From Myxococcota bacterium (GTDB taxonomy: Bacteria > Myxococcota_A > UBA9160 > SMWR01), in assembly GCA_022447545.1 (NCBI GenBank), contig JAKVBI010000020.1, forward strand, positions 62,001-126,000: a DNA stretch of 64,000 nucleotides, written 5' to 3'. Below the pieces are notes generated by a model. It was not told the origin of the DNA, ran no database searches, and worked only from the letters and a program-made list of their open reading frames with translations. The stretch's first letter is position 1; every line of letters starts with the position of its first letter. Of the stretch, positions 8,876-18,045 are shown one piece after another. A program made the position numbers and the translations under genes.

Positions 8876-9676
8876 TCAGGATGTCGGAGCGAATGCGCAC
8901 ATCAGTCGTAGTTCGATGCTTCGGCGAGGTAACGGATTGGGGGGCGAATCGGGATCGTCGAACGAGGTGTGGGGGCAAACCTGGGCGCGGTCCCGCCGAG
9001 TGTCCATCTGCTTGAAGACCAATATCTCATCGGTCTGCATCTGCGGGAAGTAGTAGAGGCGCTGGTCCGCATTGAATACCGGAAGTGACGCAACCTCGTC
9101 GTCTGTCGGGCGGTAGTCGATCACGTCGGCAGAGTCCAGCGTCGATGCGTCGATGATCGTGAGCGGGCGCGCCTGGACCTCATGGTCGATCGGTCGCCAG
9201 ACATTGTACCAAGCGAAATTCCAACCCTCGCGATTGTCTGCGAGCGGGCTGCCTTGCATCCGCAGTACCTCATCGGTCCGCTTCTCTTCCACGCAAAGGG
9301 CGTAGTCGCAATGCATGTAGAGTGAATAGGCGCCGAAGAAGAATTCGGGGTCTTCACTTCGAATCGGAGCGAAGACATGAGCCAAGACCTCGTCAGCTCC
9401 AGTGAGGTTGCGGAGGACATCGGACATCTCGGGGATGTAGACGCTCTTGATCTGCGATGAGTCGCGGAAATCCATCACGTTCGATCGATGGGTCACCCGT
9501 ACGAAGCCGTTCGTGTCGAGATCCAGAACTCCCGCCTCATCGAGAGGTCGTGCGTCGTGGACGTCGACCGTACGGGGGGATGTATTGGCACGCCGGGACG
9601 CACCCGAACGGATTCGAGGACGCTCGGATCGATGTTTCCACTCGTTGTTCAGGTAGCCGACTTCGGTTATGGGCAT
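8876..9676 (-). CDS. CmcJ/NvfI-family (2-oxoglutarate/Fe-like) oxygenase
   Basis: A protein of 266 residues with the signature blocks of the CmcJ/NvfI (GA4 desaturase-like) family. YMHCDYAL supplies a candidate His-x-Asp iron pair, NVWRPIDHEVQARPLTIIDA is the Asn-Val-Trp-Arg-Pro block, and the second half has DQRLYYFPQMQTDEILVFKQ, then a distal His in CPHTSFDDPDSPP. Known members are non-heme iron oxygenases that hydroxylate or desaturate secondary metabolites such as cephamycin, gibberellin and novofumigatonin. The substrate here is unknown. In most relatives the iron pair reads HxDYT, close to what is seen. An AGAGG site precedes the ATG. Confidence 0.85.
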   Translation of the reverse strand: MPITEVGYLNNEWKHRSERPRIRSGASRRANTSPRTVDVHDARPLDEAGVLDLDTNGFVRVTHRSNVMDFRDSSQIKSVYIPEMSDVLRNLTGADEVLAHVFAPIRSEDPEFFFGAYSLYMHCDYALCVEEKRTDEVLRMQGSPLADNREGWNFAWYNVWRPIDHEVQARPLTIIDASTLDSADVIDYRPTDDEVASLPVFNADQRLYYFPQMQTDEILVFKQMDTRRDRAQVCPHTSFDDPDSPPNPLPRRSIELRLMCAFAPTS

Positions 9677-9731
9677 TTGTCTTCTACCTCTTGCAAAGTA
9701 ACACCGCCTATATGAACCATTGGTTGTTGGC

Positions 9732-10811
9732 TCAGACCAAGCCGAAGAGACGCGCCGCGTTGTCGTGGACGATCATTTGACGCTGTTCCTTGGCTATGCC
9801 TTCGAACAAGCGATCGACCACCTTCCGAGATTCCGGAAAAGTGCTGTCGTCGTGGGGATAGTCGGAAGCCCACATGAAGAGTTCTGGGCCCGCGATTTCG
9901 AGAGTGAGAACTCCTGCCCGATCGTCCATGAAGGTACATCGAACGTTTCGGCGGAATTGCTCCGAAGGCTTCATCCCGGAACGAAGAGGGTGTGAATAGC
10001 GGGGGCCCTTGCGCTCGAAGGCGTGATCCATTCGCAAGAGCAGGTGCGCGACCCAGCCGATGTCGTTCTCTGCCGATACGATTCGAAGCTCGGGGTAGCG
10101 CTCGAAGACACCCGTGAAAACCATGAGTGCGAGAGATCGTGCGACGAGTCCAGTGGCCAGGGTGTAGTCGGCCAGGAAGGAATTGCGCTCGGGTCGGTGG
10201 GGGCCCGTGAAGACGTGAAGGCTCGCGGGTAGGTGTGCCTCTTCGAGGGCGGCCCAGAGTTTCTCGAACAGATCGGTTCCATAGTCATGATCGCGAGTGG
10301 GGTGGCCGCTCACCACGACCCCGCGGAAGCCAAGCTGTGAAATGCGATCGAGTTCGGCGAGGGCCGCATCGACATCGACGGGCAGCAGTGCCTGGCCCAA
10401 CAGCCGGTCCGGTGCGGCTGATTGAAATTCTGCCAGCCAGTCGTTGTAGACGCGCATGCACGCCGCTTGAAGGGTCGGGTCCTGGATGGTGAACAGCCGC
10501 ATGGCGAAGCTCGGGTAAAGAACCTCGGCCGCGAGCCCGTCCCGATCCATGTCCGCCAGACGGGCCGACGGGTCGTATCCACCTCTGCGCACATCTTCGA
10601 GGGGCATGACCGTGCTCGTGCGGCCCCGGTCTCCGGCGCTTCCGAAGCCGACGAAGGGCACCTTGGTACCGTCGTCGAAAACCATGTAGGAACCGGCCTC
10701 GAGTTGCTCGACTTTGGGGACCCGGTCACGGAGGTTGGCGTCGACCCGCGTCTCCCACAGGTCGCCCGGTTCGAACACGTGGGAGTCCGCGGAGATCATC
10801 GAATGACTCAT
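9732..10811 (-). CDS. COG2159 amidohydrolase (amidohydrolase 2 family)
   Basis: A 359-residue TIM-barrel metal-dependent hydrolase of the ACMSD-like amidohydrolase 2 family. The N-terminal SADSHVFEP gives Asp-x-His in place of the usual metal-binding His-x-His; further metal and catalytic positions are the His in PASLHVFTG and the terminal Asp in WASDYPHDDSTFP. RLADMDRDGLAAEVLYP is the characteristic early block. Members hydrolyse or decarboxylate ring-derived carboxylic acids. A paralogue of the same architecture is at 40637-41710. It diverges from the D-aminoacylase-like gene at 11022, with about 210 bp between them for two promoters. Confidence 0.92.
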   Translation of the reverse strand: MSHSMISADSHVFEPGDLWETRVDANLRDRVPKVEQLEAGSYMVFDDGTKVPFVGFGSAGDRGRTSTVMPLEDVRRGGYDPSARLADMDRDGLAAEVLYPSFAMRLFTIQDPTLQAACMRVYNDWLAEFQSAAPDRLLGQALLPVDVDAALAELDRISQLGFRGVVVSGHPTRDHDYGTDLFEKLWAALEEAHLPASLHVFTGPHRPERNSFLADYTLATGLVARSLALMVFTGVFERYPELRIVSAENDIGWVAHLLLRMDHAFERKGPRYSHPLRSGMKPSEQFRRNVRCTFMDDRAGVLTLEIAGPELFMWASDYPHDDSTFPESRKVVDRLFEGIAKEQRQMIVHDNAARLFGLV

Positions 10812-11021
10812 GCCTACATCATGACACTCCTAAGGCCTTGGACGCTATGGCGAACTGATTCTCCTAGCATCCGATGGTGCCAATACCCGAGGGGACTTGA
10901 GACGCCAAGTCCTCGCGCTTGCGAAGTGGCAAACGGCGACGGAGACGTCCATTTCGCCGTTTCGGCGAGGAAGGCTGATACACTTGCTGCAAGCGGGCTT
11001 TCGGAGAAAGGCAATCGAGAC

Positions 11022-12740
11022 ATGGCGTTTGATCTCAAGATCACGGGTGGAGAACTGGTCGACGGCAGTGGTGGGGCCAAACGTCAAGCGGATATCGGAA
11101 TCGTGGACGGACGGATCGTCGCCATCGGTGATGTCGACGGTTCGGCGCGGCAGACGCTGGATGCCAGCGGAAAGATCGTGGCGCCCGGGTTTGTCGATCT
11201 TCACACACACTACGATGCCCAGGTCTTCTGGGACGGATCACTCTCGCCCTCTTGCTATCACGGGGTGACGAGCGTCGTCGGTGGAAACTGCGGATTCAGC
11301 GTGGCGCCTCTGGCCCCTGAGCACGCCGACTACTTGATGCAGATGTTGGCGCGGGTGGAAGGCATGCCTCTCGAGAGCCTGCGAGCGGGGGTGCCCTGGG
11401 ACTGGCGCTCTTTTGGCGACTATCTGGATCGGCTGGAAGGTGAGCTCGCACTCAACGCGGGCTTTCTGGTGGGTCACTCGGCCATTCGGCGTGTCGTCAT
11501 GGGTGAACGCTCGGTCGGCTTCCAGGCCAATGACGATGAACTGCGGGAGATGCAGGACCTGCTGCGGCGCTCCCTCGCCGAGGGAGGGCTGGGGTTTTCG
11601 ACCTCAGTTTCGGGCGCCCACAACGATGCGGATGGTCAGCCCGTACCTTCTCGCCATGCCTCCCGTGATGAATTCCTCGCCCTCGCAGCCGTGCTGCGGG
11701 AACAGCCGGGTTCCTCCCTCGAGATTGCTCCTCCACTGGGCATTTTCGATGAAGCGCTCAAAGCTCTCATGGCCGACCTCTCGATTGCCTCCAATCGAGT
11801 GGTGAACTGGAATGTCCTGGCCGGTAGCGCACGAAACCGCGAGATGGTGGATTCTCAGCTGGACGCCAGTGAGTACGCGCGTGAGCGCGGTGCGAGAGTC
11901 GTCGCCCTGACGGCAGTACCGAGCGGTACGCTGTGGATCAATCTGCGAACCGGGGTGGTCTTCGACAACTTCCATGGTTGGGCTGACGTCTTCAAGCTCT
12001 CCATCGAGGAACGGAAGAAACATCTCTCCGATCCCGATGTTCGCAAGCGGCTCGACTCGGACGCGCGTTCTGAAGCCTCGGGCCTGACCCGTCAGTTCTC
12101 CAACTGGTCAAAGATTCTGATCCGCGAGACCTTTTCACCGGAAAACGCTCGTTTCACCGGTCGCACGGTAGGTGAGGCAGCCCGAGAACTCGGTGTCGAA
12201 CCTTTCGATGCCCTTTTGGACATCGCGATCGCGGATGACCTGCGTACCTCGTTCTCGCCCAGGTCAGGAGATACGACGCAAGCTGATTGGGAGGTGCTGC
12301 GATCTCTCTGGCTCGACGATCGGACCATTGTCGGTGCCTCGGACGCGGGTGCCCACCTCGACATGTTGGATATGTTCGCGACCAGCACGCGTGTGCTCGG
12401 CACGGCGGTTCGCGAGCAAGGGATATTGAGTCTCGAAGATGCCGTGAGGCAGTTGACTGATGTGCCGGCACGTCTGTACGGCTTGCGCGAGCGGGGGCAG
12501 ATCGCGGAGGGCTGGAAGGCCGACGTCGTGATCTTCGACGAAAAGAGCATCGCATGCGAGCCCACGTTCACTCGCGATGACCTGCCGGCTGGGGCTACGC
12601 GCCTCTACGCCGAGGCCAAGGGGATTGCTCACGTGTTGGTCAACGGCATCGAAATCGTCCGCGATGGCGAGGCGACGGGCGAGCGCCCGGGAGCCATTCT
12701 GCGCGCGGGCCGAGACACCGAGTCCGTTGCACTGAGTTGA
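11022..12740 (+). CDS. N-acyl-D-amino-acid deacylase-like amidohydrolase (paralogue 1)
   Basis: A 572-residue amidohydrolase 3/D-aminoacylase family protein. The metal motif DLHTHYDAQVFWD (H61, H63), the cysteine ligand in GGNCGFSVAP (C90) and the terminal Asp in GASDAGAHLDM are present. The Ser-His-Leu-Lys zinc block of characterised D-aminoacylases is not seen; the matching area reads VVNWNVLAG. The start was set at 11022, which has an AAAGG-containing site. The open frame extends about 200 codons further upstream, but that part is antisense to the amidohydrolase 2 gene. It is closest to the copy at 29674, with shared blocks such as EGMPL and NAGFLVGH. The real substrate may be another cyclic amide or N-acyl compound. 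Confidence 0.9.
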   Translation: MAFDLKITGGELVDGSGGAKRQADIGIVDGRIVAIGDVDGSARQTLDASGKIVAPGFVDLHTHYDAQVFWDGSLSPSCYHGVTSVVGGNCGFSVAPLAPEHADYLMQMLARVEGMPLESLRAGVPWDWRSFGDYLDRLEGELALNAGFLVGHSAIRRVVMGERSVGFQANDDELREMQDLLRRSLAEGGLGFSTSVSGAHNDADGQPVPSRHASRDEFLALAAVLREQPGSSLEIAPPLGIFDEALKALMADLSIASNRVVNWNVLAGSARNREMVDSQLDASEYARERGARVVALTAVPSGTLWINLRTGVVFDNFHGWADVFKLSIEERKKHLSDPDVRKRLDSDARSEASGLTRQFSNWSKILIRETFSPENARFTGRTVGEAARELGVEPFDALLDIAIADDLRTSFSPRSGDTTQADWEVLRSLWLDDRTIVGASDAGAHLDMLDMFATSTRVLGTAVREQGILSLEDAVRQLTDVPARLYGLRERGQIAEGWKADVVIFDEKSIACEPTFTRDDLPAGATRLYAEAKGIAHVLVNGIEIVRDGEATGERPGAILRAGRDTESVALS

Positions 12741-12758
12741 GTTCTTCGCGGGGTTCGA

Positions 12759-12808
12759 CCGGCCCTCGGGAAGCGGAGAGCGTGAGCGACCGGGATCTCA
12801 AGGGCCGG
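12759..12808. terminator. Possible bidirectional terminator (8-bp inverted repeat)
   Basis: Perfect arms CCGGCCCT (12759-12766) and AGGGCCGG (12801-12808) flank a 34-base loop between two converging genes. The right arm overlaps the stop of the DUF3604 gene and there is no T tract, so it is only a weak candidate. Confidence 0.25.
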
Positions 12809-15155
12809 CTGGAAAAGATGCAAGCGTCCGCTCGCCTTTGTGAATCCGGTTGTCTCCCTCGCCGATGTGCGATCCGATCTCCGTGGCTTTCGAAGGCGTT
12901 ACCGTTACGAACTCTTGGGGCTGAACGAAGTCTACGAAGATCGGCGACGACCAGGCCCGTTGCTCGGAGAGCGACAGGCAATCGTCGGAATCGGGCCGCA
13001 TGAAGCATGCATTGATCGAAACGCATCTACCTGAATCGTCGCGCTCGCAGCCCAGTGGATCGGCGGCGATCACGGGACTCGACGCTTCGATGGCCCGCAC
13101 GTAGTAGGCCGTATCCCGTCCATCTGAAACGAAGTTCGGGTCGCTGAAGGTGACTTCGCATCCCTCCCGATCTCCGCGGCAGGGGAGGGTCTTCCATGGG
13201 TCCTCGATGGCCGGCGAACCGGTCTCGTCTTCCAGGGCCCCCGGGCGAATACGAACGATCTCGATGCGGGTGATCGGGCGTCGGGTATCCGAGGGGTGAT
13301 AGCACTCGCCTCGACAAAGCTTGGCGAGGCGTTCGGTCTCGAGCATTCCTTCGGTCTGGTCTGGGCAACCTGGTTTCTGTTCGAAGGAGCCGACCGCCCG
13401 CACACGAAAGTTCGGGGTTCCTCCCATGGAGACCTCGCTTCCCATGGGCGAAACCCGGCCTTGTTCACCGGCGTGAATCAAGTCGAACCAGAGTAGGATT
13501 CGCGGACCACTCGTCCCGTAGGTTTCTCGACGCTCCAGAGCTCGCCAGATGTCGTCGCGTTCTCGGCTCGGAGCGTGTACGGCGGCAAGACCCCCCGTCA
13601 GAAAGAACGATCCGTTGCGCTCGGTTTCGAGGAAGGCGACGCTCGGTATTTGATCAGAGGGATCGAAGCGTTCGGAATACGCTACGGGGTCTCGGAGGTG
13701 GCTCGTCACCAGGGACGACTTTCCGATTTCACCCATGCGGGCATCCGTGAATTCACGTCGCGCAACCTCTTTGTAGCCTGAGCCCGCGCGCGCGGTGTGG
13801 TTGTCGCTCGAGGCGATGAAGCCGAAGCGAAAACGCTCATCGCCTTCCTCTTCACCGGGGTTCGAGAGCGAGAGCATGTACTGAACGCTTCCCAGCGGTC
13901 GATAGTTGAAAGCTGGTTGAAAGCAGTCGATGCACTGACCGGAATCCAGAAAGTCGGCGGGTTGGACTCCCGGCACGGTCCAGGGGCCCGCGTTTCGGTC
14001 GGCCTCGACGAAATGTTGGCGTGCGCGACGCGCACGGGCTTCGCATTCGAGACTGTCACCGGCCTCGGAGAGGCATCGGGCGCGAATGATTTCTCCGGCG
14101 CGCCAGCAGGAGGGCGTGTAATCGGGACTTGGTCTGGGGCATCCCCGCTCTCCACTCGGAACGATCTCGGTGCTCCGCCACGCGCGGTACTCCTCGGTAT
14201 TGCCGTGCCCGGAATAGATTTCCACGAGTCGTTGCCGGTTCGGGTCGTGCTGCCCACCCCGCAGTTGTTTTTCGAAGCTCGAACCGAGCGGGGTGTACTG
14301 TCCCCACGTCGTACCGTGGGGGATGACCAGCGAGGCGAGCTCCCATTGGTCGAGCTTCGCGAACAATTCTCGCGGTGTCTCGACGGCCTCTCTACAGTCG
14401 GCGGGCAGATCGCGAACGTGGACCCCTTCCGGACAGGCTTCCATGCGGGTCAGATCGTTGAGAGTCCGCATCATCTCGTGGCCACCTTCCATCAGGAATG
14501 CACCGAGGCCGCGCATCAGGCGCCCACCTCCGCCTGTGTCGAAATTAGAGGGAACGCCTTTGGGTGGCGCGGCTGCGATGGGACGCGCGGGCACCGAACC
14601 CTCCTCGAGGTCGCGGAGGATCACGTTCTTGTGCCCGTAGTGGTTTTCGGGCGTAGACCCCATTTGAGTCCACTCCCAGCCCAGAAAGCTGGTCAGGTCC
14701 GGGGGCGCGGTGCTCCCAGCGACTGCCTGGCACTGGCGAATGGTATCGATGGTTTCCTCCCAGCGGCGACGATCCAATGATGCCGCGTGGTCGTTGATGG
14801 ACCAGAAGTCGAGGTTCGCGCAGTAACGCGCAAAGTCGCAGGCATCGGCCACCGGATGGGCTCCGTCGCCACCACTCATGGGAAGTGTCAGTTGGAAGGC
14901 GTCGACGGAGAAAGAGCTGTGGACGTGGAGATCACCAAAGAGGATCTGAGAGGGGGCTTCCGCGTGGATCTTCTGCTTGGCAGCAACGAGGCGAGCCTCC
15001 CGATCGGCCACGAGATTCGCCGCGAGTGGCTCGGACCCCACCTCGCCTGCGTGGAGCGATACTCCGAAGAAGCCTCCGCCTGCGAATTGGAGTGCTGCAA
15101 TCGCGAGCACCAACAGCCCGCCCATGGAGCCCAAAATACCTTTCGTGCCCTTCAT
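12798..15155 (-). CDS. DUF3604 family exported protein
   Basis: A 785-residue protein from the ATG at 15155. Frame continuity to 15233 exists, but the later ATG puts a hydrophobic signal or anchor segment (GGLLVLAIAALQFAGGGFFG) at residues 11-30. Downstream are all the DUF3604 blocks: LFGDLHVHSSFSVDAFQL, FWSINDHAASL, FLGWEWTQMGSTPENHYGHK, LVIPHGTTWGQYTP, FGFIASSDNHTARAGSGYK, FFLTGGLAAVHAPSRERDD. These His and Asp residues are consistent with a PHP-like metal site, and the protein should face the periplasm. Cys are frequent in the middle and C-terminal parts (for example CIDCF), suggesting disulfides. It is a paralogue of the partial gene at 1-1592, and sits downstream of an LLM-class oxidoreductase and a crotonase on the same strand. 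Function is unknown. Confidence 0.92.
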   Translation of the reverse strand: MKGTKGILGSMGGLLVLAIAALQFAGGGFFGVSLHAGEVGSEPLAANLVADREARLVAAKQKIHAEAPSQILFGDLHVHSSFSVDAFQLTLPMSGGDGAHPVADACDFARYCANLDFWSINDHAASLDRRRWEETIDTIRQCQAVAGSTAPPDLTSFLGWEWTQMGSTPENHYGHKNVILRDLEEGSVPARPIAAAPPKGVPSNFDTGGGGRLMRGLGAFLMEGGHEMMRTLNDLTRMEACPEGVHVRDLPADCREAVETPRELFAKLDQWELASLVIPHGTTWGQYTPLGSSFEKQLRGGQHDPNRQRLVEIYSGHGNTEEYRAWRSTEIVPSGERGCPRPSPDYTPSCWRAGEIIRARCLSEAGDSLECEARARRARQHFVEADRNAGPWTVPGVQPADFLDSGQCIDCFQPAFNYRPLGSVQYMLSLSNPGEEEGDERFRFGFIASSDNHTARAGSGYKEVARREFTDARMGEIGKSSLVTSHLRDPVAYSERFDPSDQIPSVAFLETERNGSFFLTGGLAAVHAPSRERDDIWRALERRETYGTSGPRILLWFDLIHAGEQGRVSPMGSEVSMGGTPNFRVRAVGSFEQKPGCPDQTEGMLETERLAKLCRGECYHPSDTRRPITRIEIVRIRPGALEDETGSPAIEDPWKTLPCRGDREGCEVTFSDPNFVSDGRDTAYYVRAIEASSPVIAADPLGCERDDSGRCVSINACFMRPDSDDCLSLSEQRAWSSPIFVDFVQPQEFVTVTPSKATEIGSHIGEGDNRIHKGERTLASFPAGP

Positions 15156-15258
15156 CTGGAATATTTTCGCTCGCTGGTAGCTGAGGGTCCATAACTTGCG
15201 GAATCCACGTTCTGCCCTGGGGGCCGATTCCATCCAACCGGTACGGGCCGAACCCTTC

Positions 15259-16146
15259 CTAGTGCGCGGTTGCGACCTCGTCGTCGAAGTGCGGGAGGTA
15301 GGTCTCGGCGAATCGCTTGATGTAGTCGGCCTTTTGGCTCTCGCTCGCCGCGGGACCGATTTCGTCCATCTCCGGAAGGTTGATGATGTCGGTCACGCCC
15401 ATGTCCTCGAGTCGACGATAGGTATCGACCGCTGCCGCGCGCGTGGGGGTGATGATGCGGAAAGGTTCTCCGGCGCGTCCCGCCTTCGTGCGCATCGCGG
15501 ACAGAGTCGAGATCATCCCCGGCAGGGTCTTCATCGTGAAGTCTCCGGCGATCCAACCGTCGCCCATTCTCGCCGCTCGACGCATGGCGGGCCTGGCTCC
15601 ACCTGCGAGGTAGATCGGGATCTTGCCGGCGGGCGTCGGGCTCATCTGCATTCGCGGCATCCGAAAAATCTCTCCCTGAAAATCGGCCATTTCACCCCGC
15701 CACAGGGTACGCATGAGATCGATCATCTCGTCGTAGCGCTGGCCTCGTGATTTGAAGTCGACGCCCATGATCTCGAACTCCTCTCGCATCCAGCCTGCGC
15801 CGGATCCAAGAGCCACACGATTGCCGGAAAGGCTGGACAGCGTGGCGAGAGTTCGGGCGAGTTCTACTGGGTGACGCATGGGTGTCACGCAGACGTTGGT
15901 GGAGAAGCAGATTCGAGTCGTCACAGCTGCCATCGCGGCGATGCTGCTCCATGGATCGGGCCAGGGGACGCTCGGGTCCCAGAAGGGTTTGCCACTGGGG
16001 TCGTAGGGATATTCCGAATCGACCTGTTCGGGAAACGCGATGTGGTCGGCCAACATGACGCCGTGGAAACCCGCCTCCTCTGCGATCCGAGCCAGCCGTG
16101 GGAGCTGGGCAGGTTCTGTGAAGCGCAGGAATTGCCAGAATCGCAT
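15259..16146 (-). CDS. LLM-class flavin- or F420-dependent oxidoreductase
   Basis: A 295-residue bacterial luciferase-like TIM barrel. Typical blocks are LARIAEEAGFHGVMLADHIA, PWSSIAAMAAVTTRICFSTN, NRVALGSGAGWMREEFEIMG and PIYLAGGARPAMRRAARMGD. It most resembles the TIGR03619-type F420-dependent group; whether it uses F420 or FMN cannot be read here. I chose the ATG at 16146 rather than the adjacent TTG. Its ribosome site is inside a run of eight G (16154-16161 as C on the plus strand). It follows the crotonase gene by 26 bp, so the two form an operon, probably with the DUF3604 gene. Confidence 0.92.
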   Translation of the reverse strand: MRFWQFLRFTEPAQLPRLARIAEEAGFHGVMLADHIAFPEQVDSEYPYDPSGKPFWDPSVPWPDPWSSIAAMAAVTTRICFSTNVCVTPMRHPVELARTLATLSSLSGNRVALGSGAGWMREEFEIMGVDFKSRGQRYDEMIDLMRTLWRGEMADFQGEIFRMPRMQMSPTPAGKIPIYLAGGARPAMRRAARMGDGWIAGDFTMKTLPGMISTLSAMRTKAGRAGEPFRIITPTRAAAVDTYRRLEDMGVTDIINLPEMDEIGPAASESQKADYIKRFAETYLPHFDDEVATAH

Positions 16147-16172
16147 CAATCCACCCCCCCCGCGGACACGTT

Positions 16173-16940
16173 TTATTCGAAGTGACCGTGTCGGCCGGCG
16201 CCCGCGGAGAAGCGTCGGGCGCCCTCTCGGGTCTCACCCGAACGGATCACTTCAATGCCCAGGCGCTTTTCTTCCACGAGGGCGTCCGCTTCGGTCAATC
16301 CCCATTGTTTACGGGCCGAGATCCGATCGCTTCGCAGGCAGCGCTGGGGAAACGCGGCCAGCTGTTTGGCGAGTACGATGGCTTCGTTGAGTGCCTGTCC
16401 CTGGGCCACCAGGCGGTTGGCCAGGCCCGTGTTTCGAGCCTCGTCGCCACAGACCCCCCGCCCACTCAGGATCATGTCCATGGCGAAGCTGTGGCCTACC
16501 AGCCGCGGCAGTCGTACGGTACCGCCGTCGATCAGAGGGACACCCCAGCGCCGGCAAAACACGCCGAACACTGCGTTTTCGGCAGCCACCCGCAGGTCAC
16601 ACCAGAGTGCGAGCTCGAGGCCACCGGCCACCGCATGTCCCTCCACGGCGGCAATCACCGGTTTTCCTAGATCCATGTGGGTAGGGCCAAGGGGCCCCGA
16701 GCGGATTTCATTGGCGCGCCCGGGGGTCCCCCGACTCACGGCGTGGAGGTCGGCACCGGCACAGAAGCAACCGTCGGCTCCTGTCAGGACCGCGACGCAG
16801 CGCTCGTCGTCGGCCTCGAAGCGCTGGAAGCATTCGACCAGGGCCGCCGCCGTTTCTCCGTCGACGGCGTTTCGCACCTCGGGTCGGTCGATGGTCACGA
16901 TGGAGACGGGTCCGTCCACCTCGTAGCGCACTTTACTCAT
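16173..16940 (-). CDS. Enoyl-CoA hydratase/isomerase (crotonase) family protein
   Basis: A 255-residue crotonase from the ATG at 16940, which has a GGAGG site; an upstream in-frame ATG at 17039 lacks one. The CoA/oxyanion segment GCFCAGADLHAV lies at residues 57-68, and the second oxyanion block GHAVAGGLELALWCDLRVA at 101-119 keeps one catalytic-position Glu (E109). The region that normally carries the second Glu reads VPLIDGGTVRLPRL, so classical hydratase activity is uncertain and isomerase, hydrolase or lyase activity is possible. It is the first gene of a leftward operon with the LLM oxidoreductase and DUF3604 genes. Confidence 0.92.
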   Translation of the reverse strand: MSKVRYEVDGPVSIVTIDRPEVRNAVDGETAAALVECFQRFEADDERCVAVLTGADGCFCAGADLHAVSRGTPGRANEIRSGPLGPTHMDLGKPVIAAVEGHAVAGGLELALWCDLRVAAENAVFGVFCRRWGVPLIDGGTVRLPRLVGHSFAMDMILSGRGVCGDEARNTGLANRLVAQGQALNEAIVLAKQLAAFPQRCLRSDRISARKQWGLTEADALVEEKRLGIEVIRSGETREGARRFSAGAGRHGHFE

Positions 16941-17057
16941 GGCTCCTCCGCGGCCCATCTCGAGGCCCTGGGGTGTGAATCGAGCCGAGAGTGCACCGCC
17001 CATGCGCTCGTATGCAAGTGGCTTGATTCTCCCTCCCACAGTTGATAGCCATCTCCC

Positions 17058-17936
17058 ATGAGCAGACTACGCCGTGTGCTGTTGGGTATTGGGGTGCTTG
17101 TGGTGGTCGTGGTGGCGGCTGGGCTCGTGGGGCTGAGGATGATTGGCGCCTGGAACCTGGTCTTCACCAATCGTTCCCACGAGGTTCGACCTCCGGAATT
17201 GCCCCAAGCGTTGGGCCGTCCGGCCTTTCTGGTGTTTACCAAGACCAATGGCTTCCGACACAAAGAGGCCATTGTGGCCGGCCTCGAACGATTCGAGGAG
17301 ATCGCCCAACGCCGTGACTGGTCGCTGTTCGCCACGGAGAACGGCGCGGTCTTCCAGAATTCTCTGCTCGAGAACTTCGACGCCGTGGTGTTCCACAATG
17401 CCAGTGGTGACATGTTGAGCAGTGACCAAGAAGCGGCCTTCATGCGTTTCCTGGAGGATGGCGGTGGATGGGTTGGAATTCACGCTGCCGGCGACAGCTC
17501 TCATGAGGATTGGGATTGGTATGTCGACAATTTGATCGGTGGCCTGTTCACGGCTCATACCATGGGGCCTCAGTTTCAGGAGGCGCGATTGGTGGTGGAG
17601 GACGCCGACCACCCCGCCACGCGTTCGCTACCCGATGAGTGGCTCCACACCGAAGAGTGGTACTCCTGGGATGCGAACCCCCGTGACCACGGGATGCGTG
17701 TGTTGGTCAGCGTCGATGAATCGACCTATTCGCCCTGGGTGCGCTGGCTCGGTAATGAGGTGGACCTGCGCATGGGCGACCACCCCATTGTCTGGGTGGG
17801 CTGCGTCGGGCGCGGGCGCACCCTGTACTCGGCGTTGGGCCACCAGGGCGCCGCCTACGAGACCCCCGAGTATCGAGCTCTGCTGGAAGGGGCTCTGGCA
17901 TGGGCGGGCCGCTTGGAGGGAGTGGGCTGCGACTGA
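17058..17936 (+). CDS. ThuA-like domain protein with N-terminal membrane anchor
   Basis: A 292-residue protein with a single hydrophobic helix at residues 6-27 followed by a ThuA-like (class I glutamine amidotransferase-like fold) domain. Family blocks visible are FLVFTKTNGFRHKEAI, FDAVVFHNASGDML, FLEDGGGWVGIHAAGDSSHE, WHTEEWY-type sequence (LHTEEWYSWD), PIVWVGCVGRGRTLYSALGH. Relatives occur in trehalose-utilisation clusters and in exported planctomycete and Bacteroidota proteins of sugar degradation; the biochemical role is not settled. The anchor suggests the domain is periplasmic. A soluble ThuA-like paralogue is encoded at 54731-55474. Confidence 0.88.
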   Translation: MSRLRRVLLGIGVLVVVVVAAGLVGLRMIGAWNLVFTNRSHEVRPPELPQALGRPAFLVFTKTNGFRHKEAIVAGLERFEEIAQRRDWSLFATENGAVFQNSLLENFDAVVFHNASGDMLSSDQEAAFMRFLEDGGGWVGIHAAGDSSHEDWDWYVDNLIGGLFTAHTMGPQFQEARLVVEDADHPATRSLPDEWLHTEEWYSWDANPRDHGMRVLVSVDESTYSPWVRWLGNEVDLRMGDHPIVWVGCVGRGRTLYSALGHQGAAYETPEYRALLEGALAWAGRLEGVGCD

Positions 17937-18045
17937 CGCCTCTGTGCTTCAGTTCGCGCGCAGCCGAGGCGATCTCGCCTTGGTCGTACCAGGGGGCATG
18001 GCGATCCCTCGGCATTCCCGAAGAGCTTGAGCTTCGGGCCCGGCT

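Noticed and set aside
10422-11021. N-terminal extension of the first D-aminoacylase-like gene
   Set aside because: The 200 extra codons are antisense to the COG2159 amidohydrolase; a ribosome site and conserved start lie at 11022.
13797-14780. Rightward frame of 327 codons inside the second DUF3604 gene
   Set aside because: Antisense to well-conserved DUF3604 blocks.
17965-17982. Small hairpin between ThuA-like and CaiB genes
   Set aside because: Seven base pairs including a wobble, no T tract; too weak to call a terminator.
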